From the NCBI GenBank assembly GCA_002403515.1, contig DHHZ01000021.1:1-11117 (forward strand): DNA of 11,117 bases, given 5' to 3'. Below are positions 1-7,075 of the stretch, piece after piece. Under the pieces are notes generated by a model, which made no database searches, was not told the origin of the DNA, and worked only from the letters and a program-made list of their open reading frames with translations. Numbering within the stretch: the first letter of the stretch is position 1; every line of letters begins with the position of its first letter. The DNA comes from Legionellales bacterium UBA4759 (GTDB lineage Bacteria; Pseudomonadota; Gammaproteobacteria; Legionellales; Legionellaceae). Both the position numbers and the translations under genes were made by a program.

Positions 1-459
1 ATCTAAGGGCAAATGATTAGGAATATGGAGGACATAATTTTCATTGACCACAATTTTTTGGGAATATCCACCATAAGTAGGCGTGATGCCATCGCGCTCT
101 AAATCATTATAGGTGCTTGTTCTTCGCTCATGGCAATATTGTTCAAGTGAGTTTTTACAATTGTCACATGTCCTACATGAATCGACAAAACATCCAACAC
201 CAACTTTATCACCTATTTTAAATCGAGAAACATGGGAGCCAACTTCTTCAACAACGCCGACAATTTCATGACCTGGAACCATTGGAAAAATACCCCCACC
301 CCAATCGTCATTTACTTGGTGGATATCTGAATGACAAATCCCGCAATAAAGAATTTTAATCAAGACATCATCTTCTTTGGGGTTTCTTCTTTCTATGGAA
401 AAAGCTTGTAATTTCTCATTGGGTTTTAATGCAGCATAAGCTTTTACTAGATTTGTCAT
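1..459 (-). CDS. Zinc-dependent alcohol dehydrogenase (YahK/cinnamyl-alcohol-dehydrogenase type), 3' part outside window
   Basis: NAD(P)H-dependent medium-chain dehydrogenase that interconverts alcohols and aldehydes in the cytoplasm. The first 153 residues are visible; the coenzyme-binding Rossmann half lies beyond the left edge. The groES-like catalytic domain is clear. The catalytic zinc ligands are C42 (in GICHSD) and H64 (in PGHEIVG, with E65). The structural zinc lobe has C95, C98, C101 and C109 in the usual Cx2Cx2Cx7C spacing. The wording VGVGCFVDSCRTC and the following YNDLERDGITPTYGGYS stretch fit the YahK/CAD branch rather than class III or allyl-alcohol enzymes. The ATG at 457-459 is preceded by an AGGA ribosome site. 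Only 16 bases separate it from the stop of the upstream mltD gene, so the two are probably co-transcribed. The physiological substrate cannot be read from sequence. Confidence 0.95.
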   Translation of the reverse strand, partial: MTNLVKAYAALKPNEKLQAFSIERRNPKEDDVLIKILYCGICHSDIHQVNDDWGGGIFPMVPGHEIVGVVEEVGSHVSRFKIGDKVGVGCFVDSCRTCDNCKNSLEQYCHERRTSTYNDLERDGITPTYGGYSQKIVVNENYVLHIPNHLPLD

Positions 460-475
460 TATTTTTTCCTCATGT

Positions 476-1885
476 TTAACAAATTTTAAGTTTCATTCCA
501 GGTTTAATTTGTCTGGGTAAAACATTAGGATTTAATCTGCTTAAGTACATTGGGCTGATATGATGAACTTGCGCAATGTGATTAAATGAGTCTCCTTGTT
601 TTACCACATAAAATGAATTGCCATTGGTTTGTCGCCAAATCATTAATTTCTGCCCAGGCGATAAATCATTTGAGCTTAGGTGATTCCATGAACGGATATC
701 AGTTGAGTTAATTTGATATTTGTGACTGATGGCCTCTAAAGTTTCATGGGCTTGGACAATATGTAAAATCTTATATTGTTTTGGATTGATGGCTTGCACC
801 GAGTGAATTGTTTTTTGGACTGGCATGAGCTGAGGTTTTAAGCTTGGTATATTTAAAAGCATGCCAGGTTTTAGCTTCATATTCTCTAAATGATTAATTT
901 TAGCAAGTAATTGTGATTGTGTATGATAACGATATGCAATACTCGATAAGGTGTCTCCAGATTTAACCAGGTAATGCTCAAAACTTGCTCTGATATTGAT
1001 TGGGGTATTGGCAAGATTTCTTGAGAATTGTTCAGCATTTTTAACGGGTATTAATAATTTGGGATGATTGGGGGAGGTTGCCCAATGATTGAATCCTGGA
1101 TTGAGTTTCAGTAATTCTTGATAGTTAACACCTGCTAACTTTGCTGCTTGGTTTAAGTCAATTTGGCCATCGATATGAACTTCTTTAAAAAAAGGTTCAT
1201 GAATAACATAAGGTAGCGTGACATGATATTTCTCAGGATGGGCGATGATTTCAGCTAAAGCAAGCAGTCTTGGTACATAGACTTGTGTTTCGTGCGGTAA
1301 GTCCAAATACCAAATAGAGCGCTCAAAACTAGGTCTTTGATTCATCAATCGCTTGATGGTTCCTTCACCACAATCGTAGGCAGCAATGGCAAGCAACCAA
1401 TCTCCTTTAAAAAATCGATTGAGATGTTGAAAATAATTTAATGCAGCAGTGGTTGAGGCGTTAATACTTCGGCGACCATCTACCCACCAATCTCCCTGGA
1501 CTCCAAGGTGTTTTCCAGTTTGAGGCATGAGTTGCCAAAGTCCTGCAGCCCCAGCGCCTGAATATGCAAATGGATTGTATGCACTTTCTAGCATAGGAAT
1601 GAGGGCAAGTTCTCCTGGCATATTTCTTTTTTGAATTTCAGTAATAATATGATAGATAAAAGGTTTGGCTTGGGTGAGTTTATAGAAATATTTTGGATGT
1701 GAGATAAGCCAATGAAGTTGTTGTTGAACTTCAGGCTGATTTAGTTGATGATCTAGCGAGAATTGTTGTCTAACAACCCCCCAAGAGTCATTCACGGGTT
1801 GAGCATCAACTCTTATAGACAGCAAAAAAAAGAGCAAGAATACGCAACTTATCGTTAATTTGTTTATTTGTCGTATTATATGCAT
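476..1885 (-). CDS. mltD: Membrane-bound-lytic-transglycosylase-D-like protein (GH23 SLT domain plus three LysM)
   Basis: Periplasmic lytic transglycosylase that cleaves the MurNAc-GlcNAc bond of peptidoglycan with formation of 1,6-anhydro-MurNAc. Of 469 residues (E. coli MltD is about 450), 1-28 are a signal peptide: a basic start, a hydrophobic core VFLLFFLLSI, then VDA before Q29. The SLT domain spans about 75-215, with catalytic E100 in IPMLES, the AGAAGLWQLMPQTG motif (111-124), and AIAAYDCGEG (167-174). Three LysM peptidoglycan-binding repeats lie at about 303-347, 383-427 and 433-468, the last ending at the C-terminus. E. coli MltD is a lipoprotein; here there is no lipobox Cys after the hydrophobic core, so this one is probably soluble in the periplasm. 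No good Shine-Dalgarno precedes the ATG, but no nearby alternative start keeps the signal peptide. It is the first gene of a likely two-gene unit with the alcohol dehydrogenase. Confidence 0.93.
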   Translation of the reverse strand: MHIIRQINKLTISCVFLLFFLLSIRVDAQPVNDSWGVVRQQFSLDHQLNQPEVQQQLHWLISHPKYFYKLTQAKPFIYHIITEIQKRNMPGELALIPMLESAYNPFAYSGAGAAGLWQLMPQTGKHLGVQGDWWVDGRRSINASTTAALNYFQHLNRFFKGDWLLAIAAYDCGEGTIKRLMNQRPSFERSIWYLDLPHETQVYVPRLLALAEIIAHPEKYHVTLPYVIHEPFFKEVHIDGQIDLNQAAKLAGVNYQELLKLNPGFNHWATSPNHPKLLIPVKNAEQFSRNLANTPINIRASFEHYLVKSGDTLSSIAYRYHTQSQLLAKINHLENMKLKPGMLLNIPSLKPQLMPVQKTIHSVQAINPKQYKILHIVQAHETLEAISHKYQINSTDIRSWNHLSSNDLSPGQKLMIWRQTNGNSFYVVKQGDSFNHIAQVHHISPMYLSRLNPNVLPRQIKPGMKLKIC

Positions 1886-1905
1886 TAAAACATTGTAAAC
1901 GATAT

Positions 1906-1936
1906 GATTTTAAAATCAAATTGATTTTTGTATAAT
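1906..1936 (+). promoter_or_regulatory. Putative promoter and palindrome between divergent genes, facing the 324-aa gene
   Basis: The 91 bases between the divergent mltD and 324-aa genes contain a perfect TATAAT -10 box at 1931-1936, about 40 bases before the ATG at 1977. The base 17 upstream (1908-1913, TTTTAA) is only a weak -35 match. A 12-base perfect palindrome GATTTTAAAATC lies at 1906-1917, overlapping that -35 position, and half of it (GATTTT) recurs at 1922-1927. An activator or repressor site is possible because the -35 is poor. On the other strand, TACAAT at 1892-1897 could be a -10 for mltD, but it sits only a few bases from its ATG. Confidence 0.45.
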
Positions 1937-1976
1937 TTATTCGACTGAAAAATGTTAATTAACTGAGTGGGGGTTC

Positions 1977-2951
1977 ATGTTTCTTGAAGAGTTCTTAACC
2001 AAAATAAAGCAGGGAATCTTGGGCATTGCCAAGCTTGGCCGGGGAAATTATAATTTCGTTTTTAAAACAAACTTGCCCGTTTCATTAGATGGTACAAATA
2101 CTCATTGGGTTATCAAAAAGCCCATGATCGAAGAAAATGAACCATTCCCTTTAAATGAACCCAATCGAGCTGTTCGAAAATGGCGACTGATTAATCCTCA
2201 TATACCGGCTCATATTTTGGGTACCAATGAATCTTGGACCACGCCTTATCTTGGTGATGAACATCCTTCAGATGAACTGATTAAACAAACCGTGATTGAA
2301 GTATATCAAAGAACCGGAAACATCATTGCTGATGCAGGTATCTTCTCAAACTTTATATTATTTGAAGGACGTGCCGTTTGTGTTGACGTTGATCTTGCAC
2401 TACATCGTGATTCAATCAGTTCTGAATATTTTTATAATACGACTTTGAGCACTAGGCAGTTTGATGAGTTTTTTAAGGAGTCTTCAGTATACAATACGCC
2501 ATTAACTCAAGAAACTATAAAAACTTTATTTTATTTAGAAGATGAATTAAGTGATTATGAGTTTGATAGACAGCTGGTCACACCTTTTGTTATTGAAAAA
2601 CTCAATTTTTTTAGAGATGAAGGTCATCCAGTTCATTATAATACACTTGAGTTATTGCATTATTTGCAAGACAACCATTTCTCTGATGAATACATATGTC
2701 CTAAATATTTAAATAAATTGTCATTGTCGTGGAGACAGGATATGGCCATTGAAACTGTCATGCAATTAATTAGAGAAATTCAAGAACCCTTAGAAATTGT
2801 TTCTGATTCTGATTCAGATTCAAATACATCTTTGCTTGGCGTTAATCTTACTGATGATACTGCCTCTCCACCTGAATTTTGTTTTTTTAATCAATTAAAT
2901 AAAAGAAATTGCTTTTCTGAGATCATTTCTAGGCTGTCAGCACAACCTTAG
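1977..2951 (+). CDS. Unrecognised 324-aa protein with possible compact kinase-like core; effector candidate
   Basis: I do not recognise a named family. No signal peptide or membrane segment is visible. The first 142 residues carry motifs in the order of a kinase or aminoglycoside-phosphotransferase fold: a glycine-rich loop GRGNYNFVFK (21-30), a beta-strand WVIKKP with K47/K48 (44-49), a hinge-like WTTPYLGD (87-94), a helix (98-112), then D119...N125 followed by VCVDVDLA with D137 and D139 (134-141). From memory, NRAVRKWxxINP (63-74) and RTGNIIADAxxxxNF (112-126) resemble segments of Legionella effector-type proteins, but no search was done. Residues 150-270 are probably helical. A VSDSDSDSN run (275-283) opens a polar, acidic tail, as seen in many Dot/Icm substrates. 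The GTGGGGG upstream of the ATG is a weak ribosome site. The gene stands between mltD and the MMPL cluster with 62 bases to the latter. Function is unassigned; the kinase reading is a hypothesis. Confidence 0.85.
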   Translation: MFLEEFLTKIKQGILGIAKLGRGNYNFVFKTNLPVSLDGTNTHWVIKKPMIEENEPFPLNEPNRAVRKWRLINPHIPAHILGTNESWTTPYLGDEHPSDELIKQTVIEVYQRTGNIIADAGIFSNFILFEGRAVCVDVDLALHRDSISSEYFYNTTLSTRQFDEFFKESSVYNTPLTQETIKTLFYLEDELSDYEFDRQLVTPFVIEKLNFFRDEGHPVHYNTLELLHYLQDNHFSDEYICPKYLNKLSLSWRQDMAIETVMQLIREIQEPLEIVSDSDSDSNTSLLGVNLTDDTASPPEFCFFNQLNKRNCFSEIISRLSAQP

Positions 2952-2960
2952 GTTTAAACA

Positions 2961-2989
2961 TTGGCTAATCGTGAATGCTTTGCTAATAT
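2961..2989 (+). promoter_or_regulatory. Possible promoter for the MMPL-yheS-HI0933-ychJ cluster
   Basis: In the 62-base gap before the MMPL gene, TTGGCT (2961-2966) and TAATAT (2984-2989) are separated by exactly 17 bases. The -10 is preceded by TGC, an extended -10 element. Each box matches 4 of 6 sigma-70 consensus bases. No terminator hairpin was found in this gap, so readthrough from the 324-aa gene is an alternative source of transcription. Confidence 0.35.
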
Positions 2990-3013
2990 TAAAGAAAAAA
3001 GGAATTATGCAAT

Positions 3014-5215
3014 ATGAATAGGATTTTTTATCGTTTAGGGCAACTTATGTATCGGTTTCGATACTGGGTTATTGGCATATGGTTTGTCGGTTTGATTGCA
3101 AGCCTGCCAGTCATTCCTCATATCATGGATCCTTTCCAATCAAGCGGATTTGAAAATATTCACTCCCAGAGTTTTGACACCAATAAACTATTAGAAAATA
3201 GTGTGGGTTATCAAAAACACCGAATTTTAGTTTTATTTACCAAAGAATCGGATACGGTCTCTAATCAAATGATGAATTCGGAAGTGAATAAAGCATTAAA
3301 AAAATTAGATCATGTTTCCTATGAACACAAAATTCTTTTTCAAAAAAACAAAAACAGTACTTTGGCAGTCATCGCTTTTCGAGATAATTTAGAATTAAAC
3401 TCTGAAGACATCAACCAACTTAAAAAATTAATTAAAAAGCCTAAACATCTTCAGGTCTATTTCGGAGGCGAGGATGTATTCGTTGAAAGTGTCAATAAAC
3501 AAACTGAAAAAGATTTATTTCGAGCTGACATGATCGCAGCACCTGTTTCAATTTTGACCTTGCTGTTTGTTTTTGGTTCGGTGGTTGCTGCGTTGATGCC
3601 CATGTTGCTTGGTGGATGCTGTGCATTGATGATGTTTGCGATCCTTAATCATCTGGCAAATTTTATGAGTTTGTCAATTTTTACCATCAATATTGCCTTG
3701 TTATTGGGGCTTTGTTTAAGTCTTGACTATGCGTTGTTCATTATTAGTCGTTTTCGTGAAGAACTTCATAAAGAGCACCACCATATTGAATCTGTTATTT
3801 CACGCACCATGGCCACCGCAGGAAAAGCAGTGTTTTTTAGTGGACTGGCAGTTTTTGCAAGTTTAAGTGCGTTGTTGCTCTTTCCGATTAATATTTTAAT
3901 TTCAGTTGGGGTGGGCGGGCTTTGTGCGGTGTTTTTAGCAGTTATAGGTGCAATCACTTTATTGCCTGCTGTTTTATCAACGCTCGAAAATAAAATCAAT
4001 TTGGGAACTATTTTTAGAACCGGTTTACATCAAAATCGATTTTGGCACCATTTAGCAACTGGCGTTATCGCTAAACCCATACTTTTCGTGTTGATGGGAT
4101 TTATCATATTGGTAACGCTTGCTCTTCCTTTACAACATCTAAAGCTTGGTATCAGTGATTATCATATTTTGCCTGAAAATTCAGAAGGCAGGGCATTTTT
4201 TAAAGCCTTTTCAAAAAACTATGATGAAAATGAACTTTCACCGATTTCTGTTGTAATTCAATCTTCAACACCAATTCTTAAAGAAAATAACATCAAAAAA
4301 GCCTATGATTTGGTTGATAAAATTAAACAAATGCAGGATGTTAAAAAGGTAGAGGGGTATTTGAGTTGGTTGCCTAGTCGTTCACTAGAAGATTACCAAA
4401 AAATTTACTCCATGAGTAAAAATAATTTACCACCTGAAGTGCGTAAAATGTTGGCAACAAGTGTCAGTAAACATGTGGCCGTGATTCAAGTCATTAGCCG
4501 TTATTCATCTGAATCCGATAAAACTCAACAATTGGTTAGAGATTTAAGAAATTTACATGAAGAAGGTTTAGATATTGTTGTAACTGGAGTCCCTGCAAAC
4601 AACGTGGATGTATTTGATGGTATAAAAGACAATATGTTATGGTCTGTGCGCTTGATTATTATCGTTACCTTTTTTGTTTTGATGATATTATTGCGCTCTT
4701 TATTCTTGCCATTCAAAGCCATTGTTATGAATATACTGAGTTTGTGTGCCACCTATGGTGTATTGGTTTATGTATTTCAACAAGGGCATTTTTCTGAAAT
4801 TTTAAATTTTGAAGCGCAGGGTAGTTTAGACGTGAGCATGATGGTGATTATTTTCTGTGCTCTGTTTGGATTTTCCATGGATTATGAAGTGTTTTTATTA
4901 TCTAGAATCCAAGAATGTTATCAACATCATAAAAATAATAAATTAAGTATCGTTTATGGTATTGAGCACAGCGCCAGAATTATTACGAGTGCTGCCATGA
5001 TAGTGATTGTATTATGCGGTTCTTTTCTGGTAGCGGATGTTTTAATGGTCAAAGCCTTTGGCTTGGGAATAGCAGTAGCAATTTTTATAGATGCGTTTAT
5101 AATTCGTACATTGCTTGTGCCTGCGATTATGACATTAACGGCATCCATCAACTGGTATTTTCCTTCATGGTTTTCTAAATTCATGCCTAACCACGAGGAT
5201 AAAAATAAGGTTTAA
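3014..5215 (+). CDS. MMPL/RND-superfamily inner-membrane transporter
   Basis: Proton-driven exporter-type membrane protein of the MMPL family; substrates of bacterial members are usually lipids or hydrophobic compounds, and here the substrate is unknown. The 733 residues show the duplicated RND layout: TM1 about 17-35, an extracytoplasmic domain about 40-168, TM2-6 about 170-322, TM7 about 353-371, a second extracytoplasmic domain about 375-538, and TM8-12 about 541-708. The Asp-Tyr pairs used for proton relay in MmpL proteins are present in both halves: D238-Y239 in SLDYALFIISRFREE and D623-Y624 in SMDYEVFLLSRIQE. The size fits small MMPL proteins rather than the roughly 1000-residue AcrB type, and no membrane-fusion or TolC partner is nearby. 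AAAAAAGGA precedes the ATG with a long 10-base spacer. The yheS-like gene starts 6 bases after the stop, so this is the first gene of a likely operon. Confidence 0.92.
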   Translation: MNRIFYRLGQLMYRFRYWVIGIWFVGLIASLPVIPHIMDPFQSSGFENIHSQSFDTNKLLENSVGYQKHRILVLFTKESDTVSNQMMNSEVNKALKKLDHVSYEHKILFQKNKNSTLAVIAFRDNLELNSEDINQLKKLIKKPKHLQVYFGGEDVFVESVNKQTEKDLFRADMIAAPVSILTLLFVFGSVVAALMPMLLGGCCALMMFAILNHLANFMSLSIFTINIALLLGLCLSLDYALFIISRFREELHKEHHHIESVISRTMATAGKAVFFSGLAVFASLSALLLFPINILISVGVGGLCAVFLAVIGAITLLPAVLSTLENKINLGTIFRTGLHQNRFWHHLATGVIAKPILFVLMGFIILVTLALPLQHLKLGISDYHILPENSEGRAFFKAFSKNYDENELSPISVVIQSSTPILKENNIKKAYDLVDKIKQMQDVKKVEGYLSWLPSRSLEDYQKIYSMSKNNLPPEVRKMLATSVSKHVAVIQVISRYSSESDKTQQLVRDLRNLHEEGLDIVVTGVPANNVDVFDGIKDNMLWSVRLIIIVTFFVLMILLRSLFLPFKAIVMNILSLCATYGVLVYVFQQGHFSEILNFEAQGSLDVSMMVIIFCALFGFSMDYEVFLLSRIQECYQHHKNNKLSIVYGIEHSARIITSAAMIVIVLCGSFLVADVLMVKAFGLGIAVAIFIDAFIIRTLLVPAIMTLTASINWYFPSWFSKFMPNHEDKNKV

Positions 5216-5221
5216 TTTTTT

Positions 5222-7075
5222 ATGTTGACTTTAAGTCAAGTGACATTGACACGTGGTACTAAAACGCTTTTTTCTGATGCATCTTTGAGTATATTTGCCA
5301 AACAAAAAATTGGAATCGTTGGCAAGAATGGTTGCGGTAAATCCTCACTCATCGCAATGATTTTAGGACAATTGCAACCTGATTCCGGTGAGTATTTTTT
5401 ACAATCGCAGGTTCAAACCAGTATCCTTGCGCAGCATATACCAGATAGTGATGAGTCTGCCCTTGATTTTGTTTTAGCAGGTGATGATCAATACCACTAT
5501 TGGCAAAATCAATTACAAGTGGCCTTGCACTCAAAAAATGATTCAGAGATTCTTCAATGTCATGAACATTTGCAAAACATGGGGGCTTATAGCAAGCCTG
5601 CTCAAGCGGCAACCATTTTATCGGGTTTGGGCTTTTCTACAGATGCGCAATCACGACCAGTTCGTTCCTTTTCAGGTGGATGGCGTATGCGCATAGGTCT
5701 TGCGCGCTGTTTGATGAAACCTGCTGATTTGTATTTATTAGATGAACCGACCAACCACCTTGATTTAGAAGCCATCATTTGGCTTGAGCGTTGGATTAAG
5801 CAATTGCCTGCTGCAGTATTGCTTATTTCGCATGATAGAGAATTTCTAGACAATACTGTTGAGAGAATTTTACATATCGAAAATCAACAGTGTAAATTGT
5901 ATTCAGGCAATTACTCTTATTTCGAAAAAGCGCGCGCCGAACAATTGTTGATGCAACAAACGCAATTCCAAAGACAGCAAAACCAAATCAAACACATGAT
6001 GGCATTTGTACAAAAATTCAAAGCCAAGGCATCTAAAGCCAAGCAAGCTCAAAGTCGCCTTAAGGCCATTGAACGTATGGAGTTGATTGCTCAAGCTCAT
6101 AGTGATAGCGAGTTTTCCTTTGAGTTTTTGCAGACAACAGCAGCAGGGCACCCTTTGGTAAAATGTAAGGATTTGTCAGTCGGTTATGCCCCATCAAAAC
6201 CCATTATTAGCAATATACAACTGATAGTACAGGCCCAAGATAGGATAGGGCTATTGGGTCCAAATGGGCAAGGAAAATCAACATTTATTAAAACCTTGAT
6301 TGGTGAAATCAAAGCATTGAATGGCGAGTTAGTACTCGCATCAGGTTTAAAAGTAGGTTATTTTGCCCAACATCAGGTTGAGTCTTTAGACATGACGCTT
6401 TCACCTCTCCAAACTATCCAGCAGTTAGACCTCAAGGCCAAAGAGCAAGATATTAGAAATTTTTTAGGTGGGTTTAACTTTTATGGAGATGCAGCAACTG
6501 GCAGTATTCAATATTTCTCGGGTGGTGAAAAAGCAAGATTAGCTTTAGCAAAACTGGTATGGTTACGACCCAACTTATTATTGCTTGACGAACCGACCAA
6601 CCACCTTGATCTAGATATGCGCGCGGCTATAGAAATAGCCCTCCAATCTTTTGAGGGTGCGTTAATTCTTATTTCTCATGATAGGCATTTAATACAAACT
6701 TGTGTGAATGATTTTTATTTAATTCATGACCAAAAATTGCAAGCATTTGATGGCGACTTAAATGACTACTATGCTTGGTTAAATAGCCGTGATGAAACAT
6801 CTTCTCATTCTTTGGCAACACCTTCTAACAATAATAATTATAAAGAAATTAAAACGCTGCAAAATAAAATTAAGCGACTTGAATCACAAATTTCAGAATT
6901 TGAAAAAAAACTCAAAGACCTAGAGCATTTATTATGTGATGTCACGCTTTATGAACCTCATCGCAAAGTCGATTTAGAAAAACTTCAAACCCAACAATCT
7001 CAATTTCGAGCCAAACTTTCAGAAACAGAGGAAGAGTGGTTAATGTGCCAGCATATGTTAGAGGAATTTCAATGA
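5222..7075 (+). CDS. yheS: ABC-F family ATPase, YheS type
   Basis: Soluble tandem-cassette ABC-F protein; the family binds the ribosomal E site and eases stalled or difficult translation rather than transporting. It has 617 residues. Cassette 1 has Walker A GKNGCGKS (34-41), signature SGG (151-153), Walker B with D174/E175 and H204. Cassette 2 has Walker A GPNGQGKS (346-353), signature SGG (433-435), D456/E457 and H486. The linker (about 235-305) is rich in Lys, Arg and Gln; its AFVQKFKAKASKAKQAQSRL wording matches YheS rather than Uup or EttA. The C-terminal tail (540-615) is a predicted coiled coil. The start ATG follows the MMPL stop by 6 bases with only AAGG 11 bases away, so translational coupling is likely. 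Its stop overlaps the next start by 4 bases (ATGA). No membrane segments are present despite the transporter neighbour. Confidence 0.94.
   Translation: MLTLSQVTLTRGTKTLFSDASLSIFAKQKIGIVGKNGCGKSSLIAMILGQLQPDSGEYFLQSQVQTSILAQHIPDSDESALDFVLAGDDQYHYWQNQLQVALHSKNDSEILQCHEHLQNMGAYSKPAQAATILSGLGFSTDAQSRPVRSFSGGWRMRIGLARCLMKPADLYLLDEPTNHLDLEAIIWLERWIKQLPAAVLLISHDREFLDNTVERILHIENQQCKLYSGNYSYFEKARAEQLLMQQTQFQRQQNQIKHMMAFVQKFKAKASKAKQAQSRLKAIERMELIAQAHSDSEFSFEFLQTTAAGHPLVKCKDLSVGYAPSKPIISNIQLIVQAQDRIGLLGPNGQGKSTFIKTLIGEIKALNGELVLASGLKVGYFAQHQVESLDMTLSPLQTIQQLDLKAKEQDIRNFLGGFNFYGDAATGSIQYFSGGEKARLALAKLVWLRPNLLLLDEPTNHLDLDMRAAIEIALQSFEGALILISHDRHLIQTCVNDFYLIHDQKLQAFDGDLNDYYAWLNSRDETSSHSLATPSNNNNYKEIKTLQNKIKRLESQISEFEKKLKDLEHLLCDVTLYEPHRKVDLEKLQTQQSQFRAKLSETEEEWLMCQHMLEEFQ
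5744..5764 (+). repeat. Copy 1 of a 21-base exact direct repeat inside yheS (codes EPTNHLD)
   Basis: The Walker B/D-loop coding segment of cassette 1 is identical base for base to 6590-6610 in cassette 2, including every wobble position across seven codons. Confidence 0.9.
6590..6610 (+). repeat. Copy 2 of the 21-base exact direct repeat inside yheS
   Basis: Second copy, 846 bases (282 codons, in frame) downstream of the first. Flanking bases diverge at wobble positions on both sides. Confidence 0.9.

Noticed and set aside
2799..2825. Tandem GATTCN hexamers as a phase-variable repeat
   Set aside because: Only three imperfect units of six bases; length changes would stay in frame, so no on/off switching is expected.
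3766..3999. Antisense reading frame inside the MMPL gene, with similar ones at 4525-4752 and 4954-5184
   Set aside because: No ribosome site or recognisable protein; they mirror hydrophobic coding sequence on the opposite strand.
3014..5215. AcrB-type multidrug efflux pump
   Set aside because: Length 733 and MMPL-type D-Y pairs fit the small MMPL branch; there is no adaptor or outer-membrane partner gene.
5349..6151. Several short frames on both strands inside yheS
   Set aside because: They overlap conserved ABC-F motifs in full and have no independent support.
7036..7071. Extended GTG start for the flavoprotein adding 12 residues
   Set aside because: The ATG at 7072 has GAGGAA at good spacing, overlaps the yheS stop as ATGA, and gives the usual family N-terminus just before the FAD fold.
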